Origin: Ottelia alismoides
Lineage: Eukaryota; Streptophyta; Magnoliopsida; Alismatales; Hydrocharitaceae
Assembly: GCA_037367405.1 (NCBI GenBank)
Contig: JAZKJV010007246.1
Coordinates: forward strand, 434,001 to 498,000
Direction of reading: 5' to 3'
DNA: 64,000 nt
In this document: positions 11,074 to 23,641 of the stretch, piece by piece
How positions within the stretch are numbered: position 1 is the first letter of the stretch
How the letters are laid out: every line of letters begins with the position of its first letter
Translations under genes and position numbers: made by a program
Notes under the pieces: generated by a model
What the model saw: the letters and a program-made list of their open reading frames with translations, nothing else
Told to the model about the DNA's origin: nothing
Databases searched by the model: none

Positions 11074-13672
11074 TGTAAAGGATATGGTAAGATCCTTAAG
11101 TGTATCACTGAAGCGTGTGGATCGTATTATATACAAGGCAACAGAAATTAAAGTTTTTTCATGCGACGAAATCGCATGATCCAAGAACACTTCTCGGAAC
11201 GTTTCGTCCAAACAACAAACAAGTAATAGGATTATCTCTTGAAGCGGGGTTGCGATCGAGTCTCTAAACGAAGAGACCTCTTGTCTTATGTCCGATCTAA
11301 ACGGAGTAGACACTTGCGAGCGCGTGGATGAGGCGTGTGCTTCTCGCAATCCATGTTGACGATCTAAGCAGCGAATCTCCTAATCTCGTCACATGAGATA
11401 CGACATCTTCTTCACAAGCGAGGCACACTTAAAGAGATGGAGATCCACGAGCAAACGATCGGGCAACATAACGACGACGCTGCGGTGATGGAGACTCTCT
11501 ATAGGGCTTCCATAAGGGACAACCATATGAAAAAAAGGGCGTGTATAGAGAAAGCAATAGAAAGAGCTTTCATGTTGTCTAACTTGTGAAGAGCAAGGGG
11601 TACTCTTCTATTTATAATATTTTAGGATCCATGGATCTCAATCCATAGACAACACAAATCCAATAGCTCATATTGATTTGCATTTGTTTTAATGGTCAAG
11701 ATGTTGTTGGAAAAAACACAACGACACTTAATTTAATTTAAATTAAATATATTTAATAAATCAAAATATAATTCAATCCTAAATTAAATCAAGCATACAT
11801 GGAGATTATTGGATGGAGATTTCACTCTCCATATTTAGAGTGGACGGCTACTAATTTTTACAGAGAAATTGTAGTCGTCCTCCCTTCCAATATGGAAGGG
11901 TGAGATCTCCATGCAATCTCATGCAATCTTGTTGATATTTCAAGATTCCTTGGAGGTCTCCATGATTTTACAACACTTGTTCTAAATTATTCTACAAAAC
12001 CAATTCATAACTATTTTGAGAATATTGTAATCTTGTCATTGGAAATTTGTGAATAACATTCACAATCCAAAATAAAATGTGAGTTAAATATTCAATTTAA
12101 TGTCCAATGTGAATTCAATTCACATTAAAATTTAATTAACAAATGTAAATTACAAATGGCTCTCTCTTATATATTGTAAATCACATTTATAATATATATG
12201 ATTAATATGGATAGTGTTATCCACATTATTCATATCCATGATAACTAAATCACATTTAATCATCTTGGATCTCTATTCTCATGTTCCCAAATAATATGAA
12301 TCACATTCACATTATTTATATCTCTGATAATTAAATCACATTTAATTATCTAAGATAACTCTCCTTATGATATGAATAAATTCATATCACTCGTAATAAT
12401 TAAATCATATTTAATTATCAATTTTCGCAATGGTTGGATATATAATATTAACAATGAATCTATCTTGAACCCTTTTAAGGATAATGCTCTTTCTCCGAGG
12501 ATACTGGAGATAAGGATAGGGCGATTGTATTATTCCACGTATAGTGACTTCGATATTGAGATCACATCTCAAATCCAGATCCCGGACCTCCCATAGATGC
12601 TTGATTAAATCAAGACCGCAAATCTAATCATCTCATTCATCTGAATCACATTCAAATCAATGTCCAACATTAAGATCAGATTACTCTCTACTGAGAGGAG
12701 CCACTAAAATCCAGACTTGTTTCATCTCTCTTTAGGACTGGACGCGTCATGGTTATACAATCATTTATGATCACATCACCGTCAGGTATCCCAACACCTG
12801 TACATCCTGCATACTGGAAGACTCAGAATAAACCAGAAGTATTAGATCAATTTTACACTGTCTACTTCATGGTTTTAATAGTAAGTTTCTCATTTGATCA
12901 TTGGTAGTCGGTATCGATCATAAAGCATATATCATACCTAGGTCTTGATCATATACTTTTCAAAAGTATATATCAAACCTATGAATTCAATCAAGCTTCC
13001 AAAGCGAGACGTGCACGGAATTTGATTCTTCCCTATATCTCTTGAGTGAGCTCCTATCTTCCGGTTCAGTAACTGAACCTGCATGATCCCTTTGAAAGAT
13101 CGTATTACTCATATGCCCTTACATGCACATCAACGCGTCGGTGTATAGACCTTGATTAGGTCATCAACCTATTGGTTTGCCAAATGTACATACTCAAACA
13201 TATAGTAACACATCTGTCTCCGGTCAGAGGACGCGTGCTTGTATCGTGACAGCATACAATATAGGACTTCGGTTATTTCGATCTCATTAAGACAACTCTT
13301 TGACCTTACTTATCTAACACCTTTGAATCTCTATTCCTATGCAGAGGACCCGCGTGAAGAGGTCATTTAGATATCAACCTTCAGAGAGGATTGCCATCTC
13401 CTCCTCATGATGGAGATCATCTCTTAATAATCATTTGACGGTGCTTGATAAGTCATCAATCTAACTCTTTAGATATTCATCCAAGCACCAGCCTCTATGA
13501 TTCAATTATTGAATCAACAGTTGTATGATCATTAAGATGACCATGGTACATAACCCTAACTGTACAAAGGGACCTATTATGCAAATTAGTTATTCTTCAT
13601 TTCAGATCAGGGAATGATATTCGTAATAACATTTATTGCATAATGGCTCGACGTGAGCTCGCATGTCCAACA
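11074..13672 (-). repeat. Copia 3' LTR
   Basis: On the minus strand it begins TGTTGGACATGCG at 13672, directly after the purine tract, and ends at 11074 (TG on the plus strand). The inner 1.04 kb (11074-12117) matches the partial 5' LTR at 18968-20038, including shared blocks such as CAAGTAATAGGATTA and TCGTCACATGAGATA. About 2.6 kb, long for a Copia LTR. Confidence 0.75.
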
Positions 13673-13684
13673 ATCTCCCTTTAG
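13673..13684 (-). other. Copia polypurine tract
   Basis: On the minus strand the sequence is CTAAAGGGAGAT, immediately followed by the LTR start TGTTGG. A purine run ending in GGGAGATTG before TGTTGG is the usual plus-strand priming site in plant Copia elements. Confidence 0.7.
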
Positions 13685-14129
13685 CCCAAAGAGCCATTAA
13701 TGGACTAATCATTTAAACCCGCACTCATGTGACAATCATAACCTGTTTAAAAAAATATCTAGGTAAGACGATTAGTCAATCTGTTTCCAAAAGACTATAC
13801 TAAGTCCTTTTACGGCACTTGCATATCTCCTAGTAATAGTACTCGCATTGAATATGAATGTTGCATCTTATGCAACCGGTACGCAATCTTGTTAAATAAA
13901 TTATAGTGTCCTTGGCACTATTGGTCAATAATTACTATAACTAGTATTCCCATAATCCTTATCAGAATACCTTTATTCCTGGAGATCTCTATCTCCCAAG
14001 GTATCTACATTTAAGATCCTTATAGATTACTATGTACAAGGTCTTAAACTTTTAGAGGTCACTATCTTTAAAGTCTAGTCATCATTGAAGATAGTGTTAT
14101 TACTGCAACTAAGTGTTTTATCTCCATGT

Positions 14130-15075
14130 TGGGATAAGTAACAATTTACTACTCCCACTGCATGGTATACATCTGGCATTCGTATACATCTTGCATACAC
14201 TCGGCTTCTCGCAACTGATGCACATGGGCAAGCAGTTCTAGTATTCACTTCCTCAACTCTTTGAGGTGTTATACCTTTAGATAGGTCAGTACCGTATCTT
14301 AAGGAATGGAAGCCATTCTTGGAATTTCCAAGAATAGAATATGTCCAAGGTGTACTACAAATGTGACGGCCCCAATACCCTCTTTTCTTTGCTTCTGAAC
14401 ACCTTTAGAACTAAGATCCAAGAGGCATCCTTGAGATCATATCTCTAGGTATGGAATAGACAGACTATAAAACACTCATTATCATCCTTATATCATTCAA
14501 ATGATTAGGATATAATCTACATTCAGCACAATGAACACAATGGCACTCCCACTAAGCTTCACACAGCTCATCAAGATTCTATCTGAAATCATAACATTTA
14601 TAATTTCATCAAATTTGATGTTCCAACATCAGAAAGCTTATTAGAGTCCATAAATGGATTTCTTTAGCTTGCACACCTTGCTTTTCTCAACTGTGAAGCC
14701 CTACAGCTTCTTCATATGAATATCCTCAGAGAGGTATTCATATAGGAACGCAACATTGACTTTAATCTTGAAGATGTCAAAGCCAAGTTGTGTAGCTATA
14801 ATTAGCAATATTCTGATGGGTTTAAGCATGGTTACTGAAGAGTAAGTCTCATCGCAAGCAATGTCTTCTCTTCTAGTGTGTAGCTCATGTCTACGAACCG
14901 TGCTTTGAAGGTCTCTACCTTCTCATCAGGTTCCCTCTTTTTCTTGAAGATCCATTTACACTTTAACGGGTCTTACCCTTATAGGTGGATCCTCAAGGGT
15001 CCATATACAACAATGTATATGAAGTCTACTTTGGACTTTCATTGCTAAAATCCATCTTTCCATGTCATGATCCTC
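14130..15075 (-). pseudogene. Copia reverse transcriptase, degenerate
   Basis: Translating leftwards across several frames gives the Copia RT blocks in order. A W-x-L-AM-like start lies near 15050, KWIFKKK near 14955, FKARF near 14900, a block like IRILL...QLGFDIFKIKVNVAFL near 14730-14830, and KVCKLKKSIYGL near 14640-14690. Near 14140-14300 there are TDLSKGITPQ and YARCIR...YHAVG remnants of the region after the thumb, where intact Copia proteins have YAMLCTRPD. Several in-frame stops and indels prevent any product. The YVDD catalytic box was not located with confidence. Confidence 0.75.
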
Positions 15076-15419
15076 AGGAGTTTCGTCACATGAAGTTCAA
15101 TCATTGTCAGACTTAACTAACACATGGAATGCATCCTCAAACTCATTTGAAGAGGTATTAGTGTTTTATCTTTAATTGTCCTTTTAGTTTCTAATTACAG
15201 GAGCCTCATTATCATCTCAAGTTTAAATGAGTTCATTTATGTCATTTTCATCTTGATTCTCAAGAGAATCATCTTCTAAGAATCACATTCTCAAAAATGA
15301 CATCTTTTAAGAATCTCAATGTCATAAAGTAGGTATCCAATACCATCCTTTATTTTATTAATGAAGTAGTACTCTCTAGTGCTCGATTCCAGCTTACTTG
15401 CATGGAAACTTATTAAGGA

Positions 15420-15960
15420 TATATACTATAGTCTATACTACATTTACACCTAGAAACTAAGAGGTAATTATGCTAAAATTCATCATTGATCAAATCATGT
15501 CACACCTGATCAATTGTATCTCCCTGAAACTCTCTTGAGTTTAGGTTTATCAGGAGGAATGAGATAGGAATGATATTCCTTTCTCCATAAGACATTCCAT
15601 GAATTCATCTAATAGGTACTTGCTACCTAGGTTAGATCAAATTCATTTTATCTTCTTTCAAACTTTGGTCTTAAACCAAAATTGTGAAATCTTTGAACAT
15701 TTCAAATGTTTCTTAGGTGAAGATAAGAAATCTCATATCATACATAATCATCAATAGATATCACATATCCATAATGTCTACTATGATATAGACGATTCAC
15801 GTACACCAATATGTATGAGATCCAGAATACCACTTATAGACAATCTAAAGAGTCATCTCTTACTGGTCTATTGATCTTAGCAACAAACGTATGTCCAAGC
15901 TTGATGCTAGATCATTGTCAAATGATCTTCATCCTCCTACTCATCTTTTAAGGTTTTAAA
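15420..15960 (-). pseudogene. Copia integrase, degenerate
   Basis: Leftward translation gives fragments that follow the Copia integrase core in order: a YMDICDI/VYLI-like stretch, ETFEMFKDF (compare the conserved EAFE-FK-F), then GERNIIPISFLL and LNSREFQGDTIDQV, which align with the region around the catalytic Glu in intact members. Stops interrupt every few dozen codons. It lies upstream of RT on the minus strand, as the Copia order (INT before RT) requires. Confidence 0.55.
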
Positions 15961-17040
15961 TTTTCAGTATTAGAAATGTTAATGAACCATTCATTAATTT
16001 TCTAATTAAGTAGAGTCCACTAGATGTTAGGTTACTATCTGAAATATATCCATCATAACTCTTTATGATAGGGTTATTCATGAATTCATGTTTATCTCCA
16101 ACATTTAGAAATAAACTACGAGTGTATTCTAATATCCAAGTCATAAAGAAATTCTCTAAGACTAAGGGCTCTCCAACTGGAATTATGTAGTCTATTAATC
16201 CAATAGAGATTTTTGTAACAATTGCACCAATATCCATGTAGATGACTATTAAACCTGAAGATTAAATTCCAGTCTTCTAATACATATGCAACTAATTGCA
16301 AATGTCATTAGAAGAGTGAGATACAATTAATAGACATTATCTTATCCAATAAGCAGTCAATTTCAATGATTATATGTAGATGTAGATTATTATGATGCAA
16401 TATCTGAGTCCTTCTCTAAGAATTCTAGATATACTTGATAGTCATATTATCAATACATCAGCTTATTACAGTATAGGTATTCATCCAATCTTTTGGATGT
16501 CATATGGAAGTCATAGAAACAAAGTCAACTCTTTGACTATCCTTCCTCATCTTGGGCCTGACCCATGCTTCCACTGTGCTCCCTTCATTTACAAGCAACC
16601 ATTTCTTAAGAAAAATGTTCTCTCCTATTGAATTCAAAAGATTTTAATATTAGAGTATTTCAATATTTATACATGCTTCATCCAATTCATATGAATATTA
16701 TGAAGCTTCATGAATGACTAGAGTATAGACAGTAGAATGATAACACTCATCTTATCTACATCCATCTTAACTCTTAAAATTCTTGGTTCAAGTAGGTCCT
16801 CAAACATTTTGAATACATCATCTCATACAGAGCTACCATTCTGCATGATGCAGAAAACCATGTCACTGATGATTAAATGTCAAGAGCATATATCTATGTC
16901 AAAAACATCTTCTTAGATTTTATAAGGATTAATTGATAATTACGATCATCATCGACATATCACTTCCAAAGTACATTCGATGAGATTAAGACTATAGAGA
17001 CACAAACCCTACGGTTGTAGACCTATTGTCTATTTAATTG

Positions 17041-17241
17041 TCATTCCTCACTATTATAAGGAAACTTGCACATTGCAACCACATACATTATGTGTCCAAC
17101 TGCAAGCACAATATCTTGATCATGAATCCAATTCATGATATTATACTGGTTATTACTGAGTATAGTATTGAGTGGGTTTAATGAAGGATTACCTGAAATA
17201 AGAAATTTGCATAAGTGTATATATATATATATTATATACAT
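17041..17241 (-). pseudogene. Copia Gag N-terminal fragment
   Basis: A 66-residue frame containing GNPSLNPLNTILSNNQYN, then NWIHDQDIVLAVGHIMYV. This resembles the N-terminus of plant Copia Gag proteins (L-N-S-IL-x-N-L-x-G-x-NY-x-W-x-x-L-x-I-VL). It sits between the primer binding site side and the integrase fragment, as expected. The frame ends within 20 residues after the match, so Gag is truncated. Confidence 0.55.
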
Positions 17242-17259
17242 ATTTTACTTTGATTTAGA

Positions 17260-17935
17260 AGTTTTTATATCAAAGTTGTCTTGCCTTGTCAAAACTAAGA
17301 GTTCATTACCTTAATCACTTTCAATGTAAGAGATATACTTGCCATTATATCTCAAGCAAGATCTGGGATCTCCTTCCTTATCTTTGTTACATCTCAATAA
17401 TATGAGAACCTATAACTCGGATAAAAAAGAAGCGGGAACACATTCCGCCTTGCAAGTCTAACATGCATCTCCCAATTCGATATTCAACACCCGATCCCAC
17501 AACCCCTAAGGTGATGTTGACCCGTCATTAATTGAACTTACCGTTAACAGGATTAGCACTCGCTATATGTAATCCATTATCACCCCAATAATACGAGGAC
17601 TCGACATTGGGGTCACTACGTATACGGCCTTACTCTTTCGAGGAGCAAAGAGTCCCATCCATATGTGCTTGCATACATGAGCTGTCACTTCAGAAAGGCG
17701 TCTCTTACATACAATCCCTGGCAACGGAACGCTTCGCCTTGACGGGAGACAATGGATGCCACTTATGTGATCCTCCATATCACGTTCAAATTCTAATCAA
17801 TCATTATGAATCATATTTATTACGATTAATTCTCCCAAGGGAAATAAAAAATCTATTAAAATAGAGTGTTCAATTTGAATTGGATTCCAATTAATCTAAT
17901 CATATTAAATTAATGATCCAATTAATATCCAACAG
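17260..17935 (-). repeat. Possible nested LTR fragment
   Basis: On the minus strand a TGTTGGATATTAATTGG sequence begins at 17935, a typical Copia LTR start. It is followed by mixed-composition sequence up to the Gag fragment. It does not match the start of the 3' LTR at 13672, so it is either part of another Copia or leader sequence of this one. Low confidence. Confidence 0.3.
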
Positions 17936-18951
17936 ACATCCATTTATTGTTACTTGAAATATGGCATTATCTAAAATACGTATTATTTCAAATTTTAATA
18001 ATTAGAAAAAATACATCATGATCTCTCAAGCATTATCCGTTCCCTCCCCGTTGTCATGGCCAGTACCGACAGGAGTGGGACAGACCGCACACGATGCAAC
18101 CTGATACTCCAACGCTCCCCGACTAGACACCATATCCGCCTCGGAAAAATATAATGCCAAGTCAATCACTTTATACTGGAGATGATAATCGGGTTTTCAA
18201 CCAAAGTTATACCATATAATAATAATCAAAACAATTTTGATTAACATTATAAGGAGATTTGCTAAACAAATCTCCAATCCTATCCAAGCAACATTTTTTG
18301 TTGGAATGTAGATCATGTAGATCATGTAACCAATCTGTGATCTAGATCACATCCAATCAATTATTGGTTAAGGCAATGTCATTTAAGAAAATAATTATCA
18401 TCAAATATTTCACAAAATATTTATCCATAATTATTTCAATAAAATAAACCATTTAATTTCATTAATTGATTAATATAACAATCACAAAATTCTTGATTAG
18501 GAAAGTAATTTCCAGCAGTGACCCTCACTTACTAAAATTACCATATATCAATCAATTTAAATAAAATTTAAGCAAAATAAGTTCCCAAAGTTTGATAATT
18601 TAATTTACAACAAAACCTATATGTTTTGTACATATTTCTAGATGTTTCAAAATTGTAATTAACTCCTTAATTACGTCATGATTGGCAATCCCCGAAACAG
18701 TGGATACATATTCACTAAAATGATCATAACTTGAGCAAATGGATTCAAAATCATGCAAACTCAGGTCCTACGATTTCCTTATTTAGCGGGAAACAAAATC
18801 CAATTATTAGTTTCTTGTTTAAATAATTTAAATGGGACCGAAAATAATCACTAAACAGGGATGCGAAAATTGAAATGCGATAAAACTTCGCAAACCCTAA
18901 CGAACCCAAGTCGTCCTAGGCTTATGGATCGCATCTAAAACCTTCGACCTA
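17936..18951 (-). other. Copia leader region, decayed
   Basis: Between the primer binding site and the Gag fragment. AT-rich, with a GC-richer patch at 18040-18150. No coding block could be assigned. Confidence 0.35.
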
Positions 18952-18965
18952 TGGCTCTAATACCA
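18952..18965 (-). other. Copia primer binding site (initiator tRNA-Met)
   Basis: On the minus strand the sequence is TGGTATTAGAGCCA, two bases after the LTR end (CA). Most plant Copia elements use TGGTATCAGAGC, complementary to the 3' end of initiator tRNA-Met. Here one C has become T. Confidence 0.85.
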
Positions 18966-18967
18966 CT

Positions 18968-20038
18968 TGAAGGATATGGAAAGATCTTTAAGCGCATCAC
19001 GGAATCATGTGGATCGTATCGTATTCGATCAAGAGTGACTAGTCGCACGAGTTGCTCGAGGCAACGGAAATTAAAATTTTTCATGTAACGAAACCACATG
19101 ATCCAAGAAAACTTCTTGGATCGTTTCATCTAAAATACAAACAAGTAATAGGATTACCTCTTGAAGCGTGGTTGCAATCGAGTCTCTAAATGAAGAGACC
19201 TCCTGTCTCAAGTCCAATCCGACGGAGGAGATGCTTGCACGCGCATGGATGAGACGTGTGCTTCTCGCAATCCATGTTGATGATCCAAGCAGCAAATCTC
19301 CTGATCTCGTCACATGAGATATGACGTCTTATTCATGAGTGAGGCACACCGAAGGAGATAGATATCCACGAGAAAATGATTGGACAGCTTAACGGATGCT
19401 GCATCGATGGAGACCCTCTATAGTTCTTTCATAGTGGACGACCATATGAGAGAGAGAGAGGATGTGTATAGAGAGAGAGAGAGAGCTATCATGTTATCTA
19501 ACTTGTGAAGAGCAAGGGATGCCCTTCTATTTATAATTTTTTAGGATCCATGGATCTCAATCCATGGACAACGCAAATTCAATGGCTCACATTGATTTGT
19601 GTTTCTTTTAATGCTCAAGATGTTATTGGAAAAAACACAATAACAATTAATTTAATTTAGATTAAGATATATTTGATAAATCAAAATATAATTCAATCCT
19701 AAATTAAATCAAGCGTACATGGAGATTATTAGTTGGAGATTTTACTCTCCATATTTAGATGGACGACTACCAATTTTTATAGAGAAATTGTAGTCGTCCA
19801 CCCTTCCAATATGGAAGGGTGAGATCTCCATGCAATCTCATGCAATCTTGTTGATATTTCAACATTCCTTGAAAATTTCCATGATTTTACAACAACACTT
19901 GTTGTAAATTATTCTAGAAAATCAATTCATAATTATTGTAAGAATATTACATTCTTGCCATTGAAAATTTATGAATAACATTCACAACACCAAATAAATA
20001 TGAATTACATTTTTAATTTAATGTCCAATGTGAATCCA
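18968..20038 (-). repeat. Copia 5' LTR, truncated
   Basis: Matches 11074-12117 of the 3' LTR in the same orientation. The match stops at 20038, leaving about 1.5 kb of LTR absent. Sequence beyond is AT-rich and of Athila-LTR type, so the junction is best read as a deletion joining two elements. Confidence 0.75.
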
Positions 20039-21665
20039 TTTATATGAATATTTTTATTTTACTTATATTAAAATCTGGATGAAATTATCTTTAAAATTAT
20101 AGGTTGTGCGTTTTTAGGTGATTTTTCTTTATTTAGTTATGATTTTTTGATGTTTTGCTGTGTTTTATATTTTTTATTGGTTTTATTATTTTTTATTTTT
20201 TAGACGTATTTAATACTGTATGAAATGAAAAATACAATATTTTAACGTATTTTAGTGTATTTTTATATTTTGTATTTTTATTTATTATGTTTATAATATG
20301 TGTAGTACTTATATATAATAGAGGGGTATATATGTAAGAGTCTGTAAAGTATGGGGGTGCTTTAGATAATAATAAGAAGTCAGGTATGTTTCATGCAAAA
20401 GTCCCAGGTATCGCGTGATTTCTCACGTGTTAGCTTCAGCAAGGACTAGTAGGGAGTATCGGAGATGCGTCGATGGCTCGCCGCAATATGCCAGTATTCG
20501 TGTACGTATCACGTTCTGGGAACTGTTGGACCTATTCGTAATTAGTTAAACTATCGGGGGCTTCTCGCAAGTTTACCAAAAAAATCTCAGTTTCACGTGC
20601 TTCTTCAGTTGTTCACGTGATTTTCTTAAGCGGCGGGAGCAGTTCCCACTACGTCGACGCGTGGCTAGATCTTGACCGTCAATCCTTATCTGATCGAACA
20701 GTAGCTGCTTGTTATGGAGGTAGAACCAATGTTCTTCCTGTGATGTTCTCCCCCGCGCTTGGAGTTTGATAGATGTTCTTTTTCAGTTCAATTCGAATAT
20801 CCAGGAGGCGGCGTTCAAGGCGATGAAGCAGTACGATGATGCTTCCAGCGACGGTAGCTTTTGTTCCGTTTTGATTCTTCCAGGCGGAAGTTGTTTTTTT
20901 TACACACGTTACTTGGATCGGATTTCTCATATGGGAACAGCTGCAGGTTTTTTTCCACATCGAGATTGGCGTGGTGGTTGCTACGTTCTGCAGTTGTTCT
21001 CAGTGACGAAATTAACTCCAGACGGTTGAGATGCGATGGCTTCAAATTGACGGCATTCTACGTGCAACGGTATTACTTCGTTCGATGGCAGTTTTGGCAA
21101 TCAGATCTGGATCTGTTCAATCTATGGGAAAGCGGAATTTCTGAAGGTGGAAGCTCGATCCGACTGCTGTAGAGGTGTCTCAACATATGTCCTGCAATTG
21201 AAGAACTCGTGCTCGAGATCCATGATCCTCGGCCAACATTGTTACAACATGTAAAATATATGAACGTGTGGTTTGAAATTCACCTCAGGTGAGTGGATGG
21301 AGTGTGATGAATGAAGGAGAAACAGAGAAATGGAAGAAGATGAGAGAGATTGAGGAGAGAGATGGAAGGAGCAAGAGGAGAACATGAAGAAGCCTAACCT
21401 GGAAAACGGAAGTATCATCGCTTGGGAACGCAGAGCTCAGCGGAGGAGCTTCTGTTTATGATGGCTTCCACGCGAGGGAGGAACTCGCGGAGGCTAGACA
21501 CGACAGAGAAGGCTCTCAACACCGGAGGTGATCGTGCCCCCTCTCTTCCTCGTCCTCGCTCGACGGCGACAAGGAACGTTGTCACTCGCTCTGACTGCGG
21601 CCGGAACTCACAGGGAGGGGAGATGATCAAAATGGCGAATGGCTCGCTCCGGAGGAGTTGGGGTC

Positions 21666-21675
21666 CTTATATAGA
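21666..21675 (-). promoter_or_regulatory. LTR TATA box
   Basis: CTATATAAGG on the minus strand at the upstream edge of the GC-rich part of the LTR. The same relative place holds CTATAAAAGG in the LTRs at 43406 and 53265. Confidence 0.5.
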
Positions 21676-22663
21676 TGAGATGGGATGTGATCACCAGTGA
21701 CGATGGTGTCACTAGCGGTTGTTGGAGAAATGACGAACGGTTGGGGTTGTTGGTCGGAGAAGAAGAAGGAGGAGGAAGTTGGTGCGGGGGTGTGGATACC
21801 ATCCAACGGCCGGGCCGTTGGCGCGGTTGGAGGAGAGAAGACGGAGGCAGAATGGAAGAAGATGGGTTGAAGGAGGAGGATACGGGATGAGGAAGAAGAA
21901 AATGGGTAAAGTAAGAGAGAGAAGAAGGGGGAAACTAATGGAGAGAGAAAAGATGAAATTAAAATCAATAAGAATTAGATTAATTAATTAAAGGAAATAA
22001 TTAATAAGAATAATGATAAGATAATTAAATAATTATTAATTAAATATTAATTTCATAAGAAAATAAATAATAAATAGTTAAATATTATTAAGAAAGAAAT
22101 TAAGTAATAATTAAGTATATAATTAAGTAATTGAGTTTTAATTAATTAATTAATTAAGTAAGTATATAATTTAATTAAATAAATAATTAAAATAAATGGA
22201 TGAATTATTATTATTTTTTAAAAAATAAATTTATTAAAGTATTGAATAATAATATAAGTTACGGTTTATTGTACAATATACCAATATAGACCCGAAAACC
22301 TCGTTTTTTGTATTAGCCCCGATTTTGGTGAAACTAGTGTCGTTTTATAGATAATTAAAATATACATTTTTTTTGGAACCGAGTTTGCTTCATTAAGAGT
22401 TCATACGGTTGAGTTATGAGGTCCGGAAGAAAAAAGTAGCGGCTTTGGGGCTTCAGATTTTATTGGTATTTTCACTTATTTTTATTTTTATATTTTTATG
22501 TACATTTTTAGAGGATTTTAGGAAAAAGAATTAAGTTAATTGGATTTACAGTTATTTAATTAAAAATCGAGGAAGATTCTACATATAGTACATATACACA
22601 ACTGGTCCAAAAAGCTGAAACTCACCGATTTTATCCAAATATTTTTTATGATATTTTTAATAA

Positions 22664-23041
22664 GGGGTTGATGGGGCTGCCCCCTGGGGCAGTCAACATG
22701 GCTGCCCCGTCCTATTTTTGGGCAATTTTTTTTGAAAAATATCGTCATGTAAATTCATCCTTATATCCCTCCTATATGTCATTCGAATTTCGTCAGAAAC
22801 AGAGACTCCTACGGCCTTCATCCAGACATGGTTCATTTAAAAAATCCTGCGACCATTAAAAAAATGACGTCTGGATGGAGGCCGTAGGAGTCTCTGTTTC
22901 TGACGAAATTTGAATGACATATAAGAGGGATATAGGGATGAATATAGATGGTGATATTTTTCAAAAAATAAAAAAATTTTGCGAAAAATGGGGTGGGGGC
23001 AGCCATGTTGGCTACCCCTAGGGGACAGCTCCATTTTTCCC
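22664..23041. mobile_element. Fold-back MITE, Mutator-like, with 9-bp target duplication
   Basis: A near-palindromic 378-bp unit. The left arm (from 22664, GGGGTTGATGGGGCTGCCCC) is the reverse complement of the right arm (ending 23041), with shared blocks such as CATGGCTGCCCC, TTTCGTCAGAAACAGAGACT and CCTACGGCC. The arms are about 165 bp with a loop of about 40 bp around 22830-22868. It is flanked on both sides by an identical TTTTAATAA (22655-22663 and 23042-23050). A 9-bp duplication is the hallmark of Mutator-like transposition, and long TIRs with little else are typical of MULE-derived MITEs. It has no transposase and sits inside an Athila LTR. Confidence 0.88.
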
Positions 23042-23641
23042 TTTTAATAAATAATACTAAGTATAAAACAGATTTTAAAAGTGAGTTTGGTCTTTTTGGA
23101 GTTTTCTATAAATGGTTATGAACCTTGAAACTCGGCTTTTGCGGCTTTTACGGTTCAATGCGGTTAATTTATTTTTTTTTACGTCAAAATATTTTTCTGA
23201 TATTTTTATAAAATACTATATATTTTTATGAACAACTTTTATAAAAGAAATGTTTTAGTTTGACGTGGTTTTGATTATGAATAAAATAGGTGAAGTATTT
23301 ACAAGGTGAAATATGGGTAAATTATATTTTTGGTCTTGATTTTCTGGAAATTTTTATAGGTTATGATCCTTATCTCCCATTACTTATTTCTTTGTCGACC
23401 CGATCAATACTGACCTGGTCTCGGGGTTAGGATCAGTTTGTATATTACATATACATCCTTCTTTTTTTATTTTCCTTTTTCTCTTTATTCTTTTATTTTG
23501 GTAAAAATAAGTGTTAAAATATAATACTAATATTTTATGGTTATAATAATATTTAGTTGGAATTAGTGATTATTTACATGTATTTTACCAAGGATTTTAG
23601 CCAAAATGAAAGAATAAAGGCGATGAATCACAGATTCATCA

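Larger units (their letters stand above)
11074..20038 (-). mobile_element. Decayed Ty1/Copia retrotransposon
   Basis: Minus-strand element. The 3' LTR (11074-13672) and a partial 5' LTR (18968-20038) match over about 1.05 kb. Beside the right LTR is a primer binding site for initiator tRNA-Met, and beside the left LTR is a purine tract of the GGGAGATTG type, both typical of plant Copia. Between them, in Copia order from right to left, are fragments recognisable as Gag, integrase and reverse transcriptase, all full of stops and frameshifts. The upstream 1.5 kb of the 5' LTR is missing: it ends at 20038 against Athila-like sequence. No target duplication is found, consistent with that deletion. 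Confidence 0.82.
20039..23641 (-). repeat. Athila-type LTR remnant with MITE insertion
   Basis: On the minus strand the right end starts TGATGAATCTGTGATTCATC at 23641, then CTTTATTCTTTCATTTTGGC. This is the same start as the LTRs at 54308 and 55080 (TGATGAAT...ATTCATC...CTTTATTCT). The order is also shared: AT-rich 5' part, TATA box (21666-21675), GC-rich middle (20460-21950), AT-rich 3' part cut short at 20039. A 378-bp fold-back element interrupts the AT-rich part. No internal Athila sequence is attached on either side, so it may be a solo LTR that later lost its 3' end. Confidence 0.65.

Noticed and set aside
15956..16301. Two overlapping frames of 61-93 codons on the minus strand
   Set aside because: They lie within the decayed Copia coding region, upstream of integrase. 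They are stop-free by chance and show no clear match.
21422..21991. Overlapping frames around 21.4-22.0 kb
   Set aside because: They lie in the GC-rich or purine-rich part of an Athila LTR and are open in several phases.
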